The notes beneath the pieces were generated by a model. That model made no database searches. It was not told where the DNA came from and saw only the letters and a program-made list of their open reading frames with translations. Made by a program: the position numbers and the translations under genes. From VBAS01 sp964581455 (GTDB lineage Bacteria > Bacteroidota > Bacteroidia > Chitinophagales > Chitinophagaceae), in assembly GCA_964581455.1 (NCBI GenBank), contig CAZOOT010000002.1, forward strand, positions 16,178 through 80,177: a stretch of 64,000 nt of DNA, given 5' to 3'. Shown here in pieces: positions 8,278 through 17,751 of the stretch (position 1 is the stretch's first letter; every line of letters begins with the position of its first letter).

Positions 8278-9126
8278 ATGATTGTTTATAAAAAATATGA
8301 TCAGCAGCAATTAGATTTGCAGTACAACAATCGTTTTCATGTTCCGGATTTTGAAAAATATATTAAAGGTTGGGAGGAACTGAGCAGGCAAACTGAAAAA
8401 AAGCTTAAACTTATTAAAGACATTTCATATGGCGATGCTTCCCGGGAATGTCTTGATATTTTTCCTTCGCCTGCACCCGGATCAAAAACATTGATTTTTA
8501 TACATGGTGGGTATTGGCAAAGATTTGATAAATCTGATTTTTATTTGGTAGCTGGTGCTTTTGCTGACTATGGAATTACAACCGTACTGATAAATTATCC
8601 TTTGGCGCCTGAAGTGACAATTGATCAGATAGTAAACTCCTCTAACAAAGCAATGAATTGGGTTTATAAAAATATCAACCGGTTCAATGGCGATCCGGAA
8701 CAAATATATGTTGCAGGTCATAGCGCAGGAGGACATCTTGCTACCATGATAATGACTACTGATGAAATAGTAAACCCGAAAAAGTTTATCAAAGGAGTCT
8801 GTGTTTTCAGTGGAATTTTTAATTTAATTCCTATTCAACTTTCCAATATTAATGAAGGCTTGCAAATGGATAAGGAGATGGCAATCAGTAATAGTCCCTG
8901 CTTCAAAGACCCTCATCAATTTTGTCCTGTGATAATTGCAGTTGGAGCGGATGAAACAAATGAGTTTATTGAACAGAGCCGGGAATTGTATTTCAAATGG
9001 AAAGACAAAACAACCCCGGTTAAATTTTTAGAAATTCCGGGTCTGAATCATTTTTCGATTCTTGATTCATTTTGTAATGTAAATTCATTGTTACATCAGT
9101 CAATGTGCAGGCTGATGGGGATTTAA
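8278..9126 (+). CDS. Alpha/beta hydrolase (kynurenine formamidase/esterase-like)
   Basis: A 282-residue alpha/beta-hydrolase without an export signal. The oxyanion motif FIHGGYWQ (about 74-81) and nucleophile elbow VAGHSAGGHLA (Ser149) are those of the kynurenine formamidase / hormone-sensitive-lipase branch. The Asp and His of the triad probably lie in VGADETNEF and GLNHFSIL near the C-terminus. The start codon directly abuts the stop of the DJ-1-like gene, so both are made together. Kynurenine metabolism is unlikely in this setting. Hydrolysis of a lactone or a small ester arising in the sugar-acid pathway is the contextual guess. It is the last gene of the plus-strand block; the next gene converges from the other strand. 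Confidence 0.8.
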   Translation: MIVYKKYDQQQLDLQYNNRFHVPDFEKYIKGWEELSRQTEKKLKLIKDISYGDASRECLDIFPSPAPGSKTLIFIHGGYWQRFDKSDFYLVAGAFADYGITTVLINYPLAPEVTIDQIVNSSNKAMNWVYKNINRFNGDPEQIYVAGHSAGGHLATMIMTTDEIVNPKKFIKGVCVFSGIFNLIPIQLSNINEGLQMDKEMAISNSPCFKDPHQFCPVIIAVGADETNEFIEQSRELYFKWKDKTTPVKFLEIPGLNHFSILDSFCNVNSLLHQSMCRLMGI

Positions 9127-9145
9127 TAAATAATCTCAGTTTTTC

Positions 9146-10288
9146 TTAATGAATTAAAACCCGTTTTCCAGTTTGCATAGATTCGTATATAGCCTGGATG
9201 ATCTTTACATCTCTTTTGCCCATTTCACCCGGAACAGGAGTTGGTCTTTTATCTTTTATGGCCATTGCAAAATCATCCATCTGTTTTGCCTGCTGATTTA
9301 CTCTTGGAAAATCCATGGCTCCGGCTGGTGTATTTCCCCGTTGACCGGAATAATTATAAGCTGATGTTAATTCAAAAATTCCTTTCTCCGCTTCTGCTTT
9401 GAGGAAATTCATACTGTCTCCATAACTTGATCTGCCCTCACAGATTATCCCATTCGGCATTTCCATTTGCCAGGTTAATGATTGTTCTACTTCTTTAAAT
9501 TTTTCTTTATCCGTCTTCAGGCCTTCCTGTGCAGTGATGGCAACAGGATTCATACCGGTAGTATAACAAATACCCTGCACACAATAAATACCCAGGTCCT
9601 GAAGCGGGCCTCCGCCAGAGAGAGTTTTCTTTAAACGCCATTGTGTGGGGTCACCGATGGTGAAACCAAATCCTCCGCTTACCTTTTTTATTTTTCCATA
9701 AATTTCTTTTTGACCCAACCTGGCCATTTCCAAATTATAAGGCTCAAAATGTAAACGATAACCAATCGATAGCATTTTACCTGCAGCATTACAAGCTTTG
9801 ATCATTTTATCACAATCTTCAGCCGTAAGTGCCATGGGCTTTTCGCAGATCACATGTTTGCCGGCTTTGGCTGCACGGATAGTATATTCAGCATGCATGG
9901 AATTGGGGAGCACTATATATATTATATCAATATCGGGGTTGTCAATTATTTTATCATAGGTTTCATAGTTGTATACATTCTTATCGGGAATATTATATTT
10001 TTCTTTCCAGCCAGGAATTTTGGACGGAGTGCCGGTAACAATACCAGCTAAATAACAATGTTCGGTTTGCTGTAATGCAGGTGCCAGCTGTCCACCCGAA
10101 TAATTACCCAATCCTACCAATGCAATTCCCAATTTTCCTGCAGTTTTATTTTTGTTTGTCATGGTTTCCGGGTTTGATTTTTTATCATCGCTGCATTTAC
10201 TGGTTGCTGAAATAATGGGAATGCTTAAACCGGCAAGTCCAAGGTTGTATAAAAAATTTCTCCTGGATTGATAATTTTTCTTTTCCAT
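9146..10288 (-). CDS. Exported Gfo/Idh/MocA-family oxidoreductase
   Basis: A 380-residue protein with a twin-arginine leader (SRRNFLYNLG at about 8-17) and a Cys at about residue 32, so it could be a Tat-exported lipoprotein or a soluble periplasmic enzyme. The Rossmann start is ALVGLGNYSGGQ, the catalytic-lysine motif is CEKPMALTAEDCDK, and GGGPLQDLGIYCVQG marks the C-terminal domain. It is a clear paralogue of the oxidoreductase at 6564-7688, on the facing strand 20 bases from the end of the hydrolase gene. It is the last gene of the long minus-strand xylan block, 56 bases beyond the deacetylase. The likely job is oxidation or epimerisation of a sugar released in the periplasm; the substrate is not evident. 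Confidence 0.85.
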   Translation of the reverse strand: MEKKNYQSRRNFLYNLGLAGLSIPIISATSKCSDDKKSNPETMTNKNKTAGKLGIALVGLGNYSGGQLAPALQQTEHCYLAGIVTGTPSKIPGWKEKYNIPDKNVYNYETYDKIIDNPDIDIIYIVLPNSMHAEYTIRAAKAGKHVICEKPMALTAEDCDKMIKACNAAGKMLSIGYRLHFEPYNLEMARLGQKEIYGKIKKVSGGFGFTIGDPTQWRLKKTLSGGGPLQDLGIYCVQGICYTTGMNPVAITAQEGLKTDKEKFKEVEQSLTWQMEMPNGIICEGRSSYGDSMNFLKAEAEKGIFELTSAYNYSGQRGNTPAGAMDFPRVNQQAKQMDDFAMAIKDKRPTPVPGEMGKRDVKIIQAIYESMQTGKRVLIH

Positions 10289-10344
10289 GGTAAATATTTT
10301 TTTGAATGAAATATAAGTGGACGTCTACAAACAATTAAATTATA

Positions 10345-11136
10345 TCATTTTTTGTTATGCTGCCGGATATATTCAGCTACCTCCAGCATCGGCGCTATCC
10401 AGATTTCTTTTTCATTTTGTTTTAAATATTTCAGAAAATTTCTGTGCTCAGACAATTCTACATTCAATGCATTGCCTCCGCCTACACCATGAAATAAAAT
10501 AACCAGTAATGAATTTGATTCCACCGCTTTTTTTACCCATTCAATCATTTGACCTGCTGTTTCACCATTTACCATATAACAATCCACATTGTACAGATCA
10601 ATTTCATTTATTTTATGCATCTGGTTTCTTACCGCTCTTGCCGCTACAAAATCATTTTTCATGGCATGGATAAAAGATGAATCACCAATCTTCATATCAC
10701 CGCATGTAAAAGCAAATGTCCTTTTTGTTTTGCCATCTAATGACCGTAAAAACAAATTGGTCATTCTGGTTTCATCCACCATTCTTTGCACGGTATATTT
10801 TGTCAGGTCATATTCAGGCTTTACCCATCCTCTTCCGGGGCCGCCATTACAGGGATGATATAAAGTATGATTACCCAACTCATGACCGGTCACTGCCAGT
10901 TTTTTCCAGTCATTCAGCCGGGTTTGCATTGAAGTAGAGAAACCTGTAAGATAAAATGTGGCTTTCAACCCTAATGAATCCAAAACAGGAATCGCATTAT
11001 CCAGGTGCTGGTTAATAGCATCGTCATAAGTAATCACCACAGCCGATTTTTTCCCATTCCAGGGTTGGGTTGATTGAGAATATCCCCAAACCGAAATAAA
11101 AATTGTAAAAAGCAATATTATTTTTTTCATATCCAT
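10345..11136 (-). CDS. Secreted polysaccharide deacetylase (CE4-like)
   Basis: A 263-residue protein taken from the ATG at 11136, which overlaps the stop of the upstream GH43 gene by one base (TAATG). This start puts the Sec leader (MDMKKIILLF..., ending near GYSQ) at the N-terminus; an upstream in-frame start at 11157 would add seven residues. The NodB/CE4 homology fold is shown by VVITYDDA (Asp38/Asp39) and the metal histidines in GNHTLYH (His90, His94). CE4 enzymes remove N- or O-acetyl groups from chitin, peptidoglycan or xylan. Among xylan-debranching genes, acetylxylan is the likely substrate, although the C-terminal part is less typical and other polysaccharides are possible. Confidence 0.8.
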   Translation of the reverse strand: MDMKKIILLFTIFISVWGYSQSTQPWNGKKSAVVITYDDAINQHLDNAIPVLDSLGLKATFYLTGFSTSMQTRLNDWKKLAVTGHELGNHTLYHPCNGGPGRGWVKPEYDLTKYTVQRMVDETRMTNLFLRSLDGKTKRTFAFTCGDMKIGDSSFIHAMKNDFVAARAVRNQMHKINEIDLYNVDCYMVNGETAGQMIEWVKKAVESNSLLVILFHGVGGGNALNVELSEHRNFLKYLKQNEKEIWIAPMLEVAEYIRQHNKK

Positions 11137-12707
11137 TAATTTTTTATTCTGAACCAATCAAAATCTGCAAAGCCTCCGGCTTCTTTTGTGGCGTAATTAA
11201 ACAAACCAAAACGATAACCCATAAAATGAGGTAGCGTATAGGTCATGTTCAGGGTTGTACCAATGGGTAACCACGAATTGCCATCCAGGCTGTAAAAGAA
11301 ATTAGCCTCGTCTTTTTTATCAGTAAAATTACATTCAGCTTTCAGGAATATATTATTCTGAGTCATCGGAACGGATTGAACAGTTTGTGGTTTTCCGGTT
11401 CCGGCATTGATCATGACAACAGCCTTGTTGTTGCCATTTATTTTTACCCCGACAATACCGTAATTTTTTTGCAAAAGACAAAGCCCGGCAAAATCCCCAT
11501 CTTTCATATTGGCCATATCAATTGATGTACTGCCGCTGCAAACAGGACCAATGGTTCGTTGAGTCAATGTATTTCTTGCCAGTAAAAATGAAGTATCCAC
11601 TCTTCCGGTTGTGAGACGAAGGAACCCTTTTCTTTTTGTAACTGACCATAAATTGTTATCGGGGTTATGATTCCATTGCCATTGCAAAGGCAAGGCAGCA
11701 TCTTTTTTCTTTCGGGTAAATTCATCTGATTGTACAACACCCGGTATCAGACTTTTGTTTGCAGGGAGATTGAGTGTTGCAGAAATTTTTCCATTCTCTC
11801 CAAACACTGGCCAGCCATCTTCCCATTTTACCGGAACCAAATAGGGAATACGGCCTACAGAACCGAAATCACGGAAAAGATATGAATACCAGGTGCCGTC
11901 CGGTTGATCAATCAATCCTCCCTGTGCCACTCCAAGATCCTGTAATCCGATTCTCCCTTCATAAGGACCAGTGATTTTATCGGCCCGGTGAATGACAACA
12001 GTACGCATACCACCTGCCGGCCATGTAATATTGAAAAGATAATATTTACCATCTATTTTAAACAGTTGAGAACCTTCCCCCAGATTACTGTTAGCAATGC
12101 TTTCAGTTGGCTTTGTGGAATTTTCAACAACCACCTGGTTTATTCCGCCAGATTTGATGCCGGATAAATTTGCATTCAATTCCACCAGTGTAAGTTTTCT
12201 GTTTCCATAAAGCATATATACCTTTCCATCATCATCGAAAAAAAGAGAATGGTCGTGCAGGCTTGGCTGGAATGAACTTGCTTTCCATGGACCTTTCTCA
12301 ATATCTTTTGTAGTATAGATATGAGTTCTGCCAGTGGTTTGTGCAAACGTAGTTACATAAAATGTTCCTTTGTGAAAGCGAATGGAGCTTGCCCAAGATC
12401 CTTTTCCGTAGGTGCTTTTTCCATTGGTAAGATTTAACTCATACATATCAGCGAGAGTATCATAACAATAACTTACCAGTTGCCAGTTCACCAGATCTTT
12501 TGATTTCATGATTGGTAGGCCGGGGCTCATGTGCATGGTAGTGCTGCTCATGTAATACGTGTTGCCAACACGGATCATGGACATATCCGGAACATCAGCA
12601 AAAATGATGGGGTTATTTGCCTGGGCAAATATTTTATTATATATAACCAGGCTTGCTATTATGCAAAGTTTCAGAAACAATCTATTTATTACAGGAATCA
12701 GCATCAA
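11136..12707 (-). CDS. GH43-family beta-xylosidase/arabinofuranosidase with C-terminal beta-sandwich
   Basis: A 523-residue secreted enzyme (leader to about IFAQA). The five-bladed beta-propeller of GH43 begins at FADVPDMSMIRVG with the general base Asp41. The transition-state Asp is probably D152 in HDHSLFFDDDG, and the acid Glu211 lies in LGEGSQLF. Residues from about 315 form a second beta-sandwich domain (SDEFTRKK... to DWFRIKN) as found in two-domain GH43 xylosidases. Such enzymes cut xylose or arabinose from xylo-oligosaccharides. It lies 24 bases downstream of the GH95 gene and overlaps the deacetylase gene by one base, showing tight co-expression. Whether xylose or arabinose is removed cannot be decided here. 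Confidence 0.88.
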   Translation of the reverse strand: MMLIPVINRLFLKLCIIASLVIYNKIFAQANNPIIFADVPDMSMIRVGNTYYMSSTTMHMSPGLPIMKSKDLVNWQLVSYCYDTLADMYELNLTNGKSTYGKGSWASSIRFHKGTFYVTTFAQTTGRTHIYTTKDIEKGPWKASSFQPSLHDHSLFFDDDGKVYMLYGNRKLTLVELNANLSGIKSGGINQVVVENSTKPTESIANSNLGEGSQLFKIDGKYYLFNITWPAGGMRTVVIHRADKITGPYEGRIGLQDLGVAQGGLIDQPDGTWYSYLFRDFGSVGRIPYLVPVKWEDGWPVFGENGKISATLNLPANKSLIPGVVQSDEFTRKKKDAALPLQWQWNHNPDNNLWSVTKRKGFLRLTTGRVDTSFLLARNTLTQRTIGPVCSGSTSIDMANMKDGDFAGLCLLQKNYGIVGVKINGNNKAVVMINAGTGKPQTVQSVPMTQNNIFLKAECNFTDKKDEANFFYSLDGNSWLPIGTTLNMTYTLPHFMGYRFGLFNYATKEAGGFADFDWFRIKN

Positions 12708-12731
12708 TAGTTCGATATTTTTTTTAATAAA

Positions 12732-15191
12732 TTATAAAGCGGTTAAAACATAATTTTTTCCTGCCTCTGTTTGCAGATCATACAAATACGTTTCTTTTAA
12801 AATCGGTTTTGGCAATATCGCTTTTGCAGATATTACCGGTGGCAGAATATCCTCTACCCAATAAAACGGATTTGGATTTTGCCCTGCGGCTTTTTTCATC
12901 AAACCAGAATTTGTTTTCAGCTGATTGGGCAACCGAAGCCGGAGATTTCCTCCCAACGCTGACTTAATAACAAGTTTTATCAATTGGTTATTCTTCCATT
13001 CCATTTCCACAATTTCAAAACCACCTCTTGCTCTTAATCCGGTGATTTTGCCTGTTTGCCAGGCATCAGGTAATGCCGGCAACAAATCAATGGAACCATC
13101 ACTGCATTGCATCAGCATTTCTGTAATGCCGGAGGTGCAACCAAAGTTGCCATCAATCTGAAATGGCGGATGTGCATCAAAAAGATTGTTATATGTACCA
13201 CCACCACCTTCAATGGTTCCTGCAGGTGTCAATTGATTTTGAATTAATTTATAAGCATGATTACCGTCAAGTATTCTTGCCCACCAATTTACTTTCCATC
13301 CCATGCTCCACCCGGTGGAAATATCTCCCCGGTGAACCAAAGTTGTTTTTGCTGCATTAAACAGTTCCGGGGTTCTGTACAGTGAAATTTGATTGGAAGG
13401 AAATAATCCATAGAGATGAGAGATATGCCGGTGATGATCGTTTGGATCATCCACATCATCCAACCATTCTTGCAACTGTCCATATTGCCCGATATGCATG
13501 GGCGGAAGTTTCTTGCGCATTTGTTTCAATGTATCTGCAAAAGCCCGGTCTTTTTTTAATATCTCTGCTGCACGGATTACAGAACTGAACAGATCAAATA
13601 CTATTTGATTGGTCATGGTGGTTCCTGCATCCAGCGAAGAACCCTGGTGTGCTTTGGGTGCATTTTCCGGCGACATATCCGGATTGACAACCAGCCATGG
13701 AAACCGGGGATGTTCAATAAGAAAATCAACAAAGAACATAGCAGCTTCTTTTAAAGCTGGATATGCTTTGGATAAAAAATTTTTGTCACCATTGTATAAA
13801 TAATGTTCCCAAAGATGCTGGCTCAGCCAGGCGCCGCCGGCATTCCATGCACCCCAAAATGCTCCGTCTACTGCGCCGGTTACTCTCCAGATATCTGTAT
13901 TGTGATGAGCCATCCATCCCCTGGCGCCATACATTAGTTTTGCTGTTTGCTTACCGGTAATGGATAAATCATTGACCATTTGTAAAAGAGGTTCATGCAG
14001 TTCGGCAAGATTAGTTTTTTCGGCAGGCCAGTAATTCATTTCTGTATTAATGTTGATGGTGTATTTACTGTCCCAGGGTGGCTTCATTTTATTATTCCAG
14101 ATTCCCTGTAAATTGGCGGGTTGTCCGCCTGGCTGTGAAGAGGAAATCAATAAATATCTTCCATATTGAAAATACAATGCGACAAATTGCGGGTCATTTG
14201 CTGAATTGAATTTTTTCAGTCTTTCATCTGTGGGAAGATTTACTGCATCAGTTACGCCAAGATCCAGCTGCACCCGGTCAAAATATTTTTTATATGATGC
14301 AACATGTGATTTTTCGATGGTTGAAAAGGATTTTACTGAGGCTTTGATGAGATAAGCAACTGTTCTATCATTTTCATTTCCGCTCAGGTCATGATAATTA
14401 GTAAAGTTGGTGGCAATGGAAATATAAATAGTAACAGCATCAGCATTCTTTACTATTACAGATGTATCTGTATTAGTCATGCTGCCGGCCTGAAGCCTGA
14501 ATTTTGCAATGCCTTTAAATCTGATTTTTCCAGGCACAGTTTCATGATCAATAGTGGTTCCTGAAACAGTCAGTTGTTTATCTGGTGAAACACCGATCGC
14601 CGATCTTGGTTGCGGGGTAGTGAAATAGGCATTAAAATTAACAGATGCTTTTTTATTTGCTGTTAAATGAATAACGATTACCCGATCAGGGAATGAAGCC
14701 AGTACCTGCCGGGTATAAGAAACGCCGTCCACTTCATAAGTAGTTTTTGTAATGGCTTTTTCAATATCCAGTTCTCTGTAATAATTTAAATAATTATGAT
14801 GGCCATTGAATTCGATATTTAAATCGCCAACGGGCAGAAACATCTGCCCATGCGATGTCTTACTCAGTATAATCCTGTTGGCCAGTTGCTCAGCCTGTTT
14901 CTGTTTTCCTTCAAAGATGAGTTTACGGATTTCAACCAGCGAGTCCAAAGCCAGCGGATTGTCATTCCGGTTCGGACTTCCGCTCCATACAGTATGTTCG
15001 TTCAGCTGAATGATCTCTTTTTCCGGATTTCCATAAACCATGGCGCCTAATCTTCCGTTACCTATGGGTAAAGCATTTTCCCATACCTGACCCGATGGCT
15101 GATTATACCAAAGCTTAAGGGCTTGTTTGTTTTGTGACAAACCTGCGTCCGATAAAAACAACAACAAAATCAAAACAGGAAACTGTTTCAT
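12732..15191 (-). CDS. GH95-family glycosidase (alpha-L-fucosidase / alpha-L-galactosidase type)
   Basis: An 819-residue secreted enzyme (leader to about GLSQ). The family opening LWYNQPSGQVWENALPIGNG and GRLGAMVYGN is clear, followed by the (alpha/alpha)6 catalytic barrel. NTEMNYWPA (about 380-390) and HLWEHYLY (about 462) hold the conserved Asn/Glu residues, and GNFGCTSGITEML comes near the end of the barrel. GH95 enzymes invert alpha-1,2-L-fucosides or alpha-L-galactosides. In Bacteroides xylan loci a GH95 removes L-galactose from complex, corn-type glucuronoarabinoxylan. With GH67, GH51, GH43 and CE15 beside it, that activity is the more likely one here. It is 24 bases from the GH43 gene and 47 from the esterase gene. 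Confidence 0.9.
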   Translation of the reverse strand: MKQFPVLILLLFLSDAGLSQNKQALKLWYNQPSGQVWENALPIGNGRLGAMVYGNPEKEIIQLNEHTVWSGSPNRNDNPLALDSLVEIRKLIFEGKQKQAEQLANRIILSKTSHGQMFLPVGDLNIEFNGHHNYLNYYRELDIEKAITKTTYEVDGVSYTRQVLASFPDRVIVIHLTANKKASVNFNAYFTTPQPRSAIGVSPDKQLTVSGTTIDHETVPGKIRFKGIAKFRLQAGSMTNTDTSVIVKNADAVTIYISIATNFTNYHDLSGNENDRTVAYLIKASVKSFSTIEKSHVASYKKYFDRVQLDLGVTDAVNLPTDERLKKFNSANDPQFVALYFQYGRYLLISSSQPGGQPANLQGIWNNKMKPPWDSKYTININTEMNYWPAEKTNLAELHEPLLQMVNDLSITGKQTAKLMYGARGWMAHHNTDIWRVTGAVDGAFWGAWNAGGAWLSQHLWEHYLYNGDKNFLSKAYPALKEAAMFFVDFLIEHPRFPWLVVNPDMSPENAPKAHQGSSLDAGTTMTNQIVFDLFSSVIRAAEILKKDRAFADTLKQMRKKLPPMHIGQYGQLQEWLDDVDDPNDHHRHISHLYGLFPSNQISLYRTPELFNAAKTTLVHRGDISTGWSMGWKVNWWARILDGNHAYKLIQNQLTPAGTIEGGGGTYNNLFDAHPPFQIDGNFGCTSGITEMLMQCSDGSIDLLPALPDAWQTGKITGLRARGGFEIVEMEWKNNQLIKLVIKSALGGNLRLRLPNQLKTNSGLMKKAAGQNPNPFYWVEDILPPVISAKAILPKPILKETYLYDLQTEAGKNYVLTAL

Positions 15192-15238
15192 TCAATTTAT
15201 TTATTCATTAATCAGACACACCTATATTTAGTATCGTC

Positions 15239-16102
15239 CTAATTTTTTAAGGATGACATATCCACCGGCTTAAACAAAAGCTGAGACATCATGTATAATC
15301 CATTCTTCCAGACTTTAAAATCATGATTTCCCGGTTCGATAAAATATATATGCGGTATTTTTTTTTCCAACAGATAATCATGAGTCCTTTGACTGATTGA
15401 CAGTAGCCGGTCCTTATCGCCACAGGAAATCCAGAGTAATTTGAGTTTACTTTTTACTGCTTCCGGATCTGGAATCAGTTCCTCAGGAACTTTTGTATTC
15501 GGGGCAGAAGAAAATCCTCCCACCCAGGCAAATTTGCTAAGATTGCCCAGACCAAAATTTAATGACTGACCTCCACCCATGGAAAGGCCGGCAATTGCCC
15601 GGTGCTCTCTGTCAGTTAAAACCGGAAAGTTTTTTTCTATAAATGGGATAAGGTCGTTGAGCAGATCTTTTTCAAATATTGCGAATGCCTGCACTTTTAT
15701 ACTGTCAAAAATATTTCCTATGGCACGGTCATCTTTCATAGCTCTGCCGTTGGGCATTACAACGATCATCGGTTCAATCATTTTTTCGGCATATAGATTA
15801 TCCAGAATAATCTGAGGCTTGCCGCCATTCAACCATTCTTTTTCATCGCCACCAATTCCATGCAGCAGGTACAGTACGGGATATTTTTCTTTTTTTGAAA
15901 ACCCGGGGGGTGTATAAACCAACGCTTTTCTGTCTGTACCAACGGTCTTTGAAGAATAAACTATAGTATCGATTTTTCCATGAGTAATATTGGAACGTAA
16001 TGAATCAAAGCCAGGTGCTGACTGTTTTGGAAAATTATTTTGTGCATCGGTTAAATAACAAAACAAAATAGCAATTACGATGAAAAAAATAATCCTATTC
16101 AT
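15239..16102 (-). CDS. Secreted CE1-type esterase (feruloyl/acetylxylan esterase-like)
   Basis: Starting at the ATG at 16102 gives a 287-residue protein whose first residues (MNRIIFFIVIAILFCYLT) form a Sec leader. An in-frame start at 16135 would add eleven hydrophilic residues and overlap the upstream gene. The esterase D/CE1 fold is seen in YPVLYLLHGIGGDEKEW, the nucleophile elbow AGLSMGGGQS and a C-terminal GNHDFKVWKNGL with the catalytic His. The same module occurs in the feruloyl-esterase part of XynZ-type xylanases and in acetylxylan esterases. It follows the glucuronoyl esterase by 13 bases and precedes GH95, so removal of ferulate or acetate from arabinoxylan is expected. The acyl group cannot be told. 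Confidence 0.85.
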   Translation of the reverse strand: MNRIIFFIVIAILFCYLTDAQNNFPKQSAPGFDSLRSNITHGKIDTIVYSSKTVGTDRKALVYTPPGFSKKEKYPVLYLLHGIGGDEKEWLNGGKPQIILDNLYAEKMIEPMIVVMPNGRAMKDDRAIGNIFDSIKVQAFAIFEKDLLNDLIPFIEKNFPVLTDREHRAIAGLSMGGGQSLNFGLGNLSKFAWVGGFSSAPNTKVPEELIPDPEAVKSKLKLLWISCGDKDRLLSISQRTHDYLLEKKIPHIYFIEPGNHDFKVWKNGLYMMSQLLFKPVDMSSLKN

Positions 16103-16115
16103 TTTTAAATAATTA

Positions 16116-17663
16116 TCAGTTTGATTTTCTTTCATACATCAAAAACTTACTGGCCCAGGGAATAAAAAATTTAAAATTGGGAGCATCGGTATGTCCTCCA
16201 TCATGCTGCCGCCAGGCTAAATTGCCATCCAGCATATCTGTAAGCATCGGTGGCATTTTTTCTTTCATATAATCATTGCTTATACCGAGATCTTTTGCGC
16301 TCAATAATTTATATACAGATCCGGCTGCAACAGTAGCCATCCAGCTTCCCTGCTGATCCAACCACCTGGCATCACCTTTTTCAGGAACACCATAACTGAT
16401 AAATGCTAAACGTGGTGCACACAAAGCAATCAAATCATGCGAATCAACAGGCAGATCACAACCGGTTTTTTTACCAAAGGAAGATTCTTCGGTTCCATAT
16501 TTTAAATAATTTCCCGCCATCCAATGATATTCGCCAGAGCCGGTAAGACTCTCTACTGCTTCACCAAACACACGCCGATGTAATGAAGCGCCGCCTTTGC
16601 CAGAAGAACCTATCAGTCCAACAGCAAAACGTGGTTCAAATGCCAGTGTTACCAAGGCAGCTTTTCCATAACGGGATACTCCTTCGATGCCCACTTTTTT
16701 TGCATCTACCAGCGTATCTGTTTCTAAATAATCCAAACCACGGGCTGCACCCCATGCCCATGCCCTTAAACTTCCCCAATCATCCGGCTTGCGGGGCTGA
16801 CCTTTATTCACCAAACCAATAATTCCTCTTGTCAATCCTGCACCATTATCCGCTTGTATGCTGCTTGTTTCAATTTGTACATAACCCCAACCCGCTGCCA
16901 ATAACCTTTCCTGAGGTGTCAATTCTTCTTCAGGTTTTGGCGGAGCAAAAAAACTGGTCGCCGGTAGTCTTGTGATTGGTTGATAGGCAGGGTATTTATC
17001 AAAAATTATTTTTAATGACGGATCATTTTTTATCATGAGTTCTTTAAATGACGCATTCAGTTTATCCATTTCATCCGGCGCCGGTTGTGCCGGTGCCGGA
17101 AAAGAAGGACGACCGCTGAACATCATTAATACCGGTACGGCGCCTTTCACATTCGTAGGCACTACCAGCATCATATTGATATTAACATTGATCAGTGGGT
17201 AATCACTGTTATCAACTTGCCCGGTTATCATTTTAACAACTACCGGAATACGGTTTACAAATTCCCTGTCTGTAACCTTTACTGTCCAGGTTACTTTAGG
17301 AATTGATTTTGGTAAACGACCATACACTTCTCTTTCAAATTCCTCAACCAGTTCAGGACGGCGTTGTTTCCACCAACTATCAGCATCCGTTACTTTTTTA
17401 TTATTCTTTGTGATAAGCAGATCGGGTAATTGAGGGCAGGGATTCGCCAATGATTCATCATAATTAGCATGATTAGGTGCTGACTCATTGCCGCTTGGGC
17501 CTGGCCTTAATTTTATTATACCCAAATGCTGTTTCATATTATCATGATCCTGTTGGTTGGTGAAAGTAACCGGCTTCTGATACTTGCTGCTGTCAATTGT
17601 TGTTTGTGCAATTGTATGCATACTAAATACTATAGATACTATCAGGAAATATTTCAAATACAT
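16116..17663 (-). CDS. CE15 glucuronoyl esterase
   Basis: A 515-residue secreted protein (leader to about TIAQ). It matches bacterial carbohydrate esterase family 15: the nucleophile elbow GIEGVSRYGKAA (Ser330), the following FAVGLIGSSGKGGASLHRR oxyanion/substrate region, a WMAGNYLKYG segment, and the catalytic His491 in HDGGHTDAPN. CE15 enzymes break the ester between 4-O-methyl-glucuronate on xylan and lignin alcohols. An inserted stretch near residues 185-250 is typical of bacterial members. It is placed 88 bases after the acetylesterase gene and directly before a CE1-like esterase and GH95. Together with the GH67 alpha-glucuronidase this points to lignin-linked glucuronoxylan as the target. 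Confidence 0.92.
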   Translation of the reverse strand: MYLKYFLIVSIVFSMHTIAQTTIDSSKYQKPVTFTNQQDHDNMKQHLGIIKLRPGPSGNESAPNHANYDESLANPCPQLPDLLITKNNKKVTDADSWWKQRRPELVEEFEREVYGRLPKSIPKVTWTVKVTDREFVNRIPVVVKMITGQVDNSDYPLINVNINMMLVVPTNVKGAVPVLMMFSGRPSFPAPAQPAPDEMDKLNASFKELMIKNDPSLKIIFDKYPAYQPITRLPATSFFAPPKPEEELTPQERLLAAGWGYVQIETSSIQADNGAGLTRGIIGLVNKGQPRKPDDWGSLRAWAWGAARGLDYLETDTLVDAKKVGIEGVSRYGKAALVTLAFEPRFAVGLIGSSGKGGASLHRRVFGEAVESLTGSGEYHWMAGNYLKYGTEESSFGKKTGCDLPVDSHDLIALCAPRLAFISYGVPEKGDARWLDQQGSWMATVAAGSVYKLLSAKDLGISNDYMKEKMPPMLTDMLDGNLAWRQHDGGHTDAPNFKFFIPWASKFLMYERKSN

Positions 17664-17685
17664 AAATTGACTTTAATTTTTTAAT

Positions 17686-17716
17686 CTCACAGATTGCACC
17701 GATTTACACAGAATCC
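17686..17716. repeat. Short degenerate tandem motif in intergenic gap
   Basis: In the 88-base gap between the acetylesterase and CE15 genes, the bases CTCACAGATT, GCACCGATTT and ACACAGAATC follow one another with a period of about ten. Similar periodic intergenic motifs are scattered in many bacterial genomes. No gene or clear regulatory function is visible. Confidence 0.4.
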
Positions 17717-17751
17717 TTGTTTAAAATTGTAATATCTGTAAGTGTATATTT

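Noticed and set aside
12925..15050. Many open frames opposite the GH95 gene
   Set aside because: None shows a recognisable domain or leader; they mirror the strong coding bias of the real gene.
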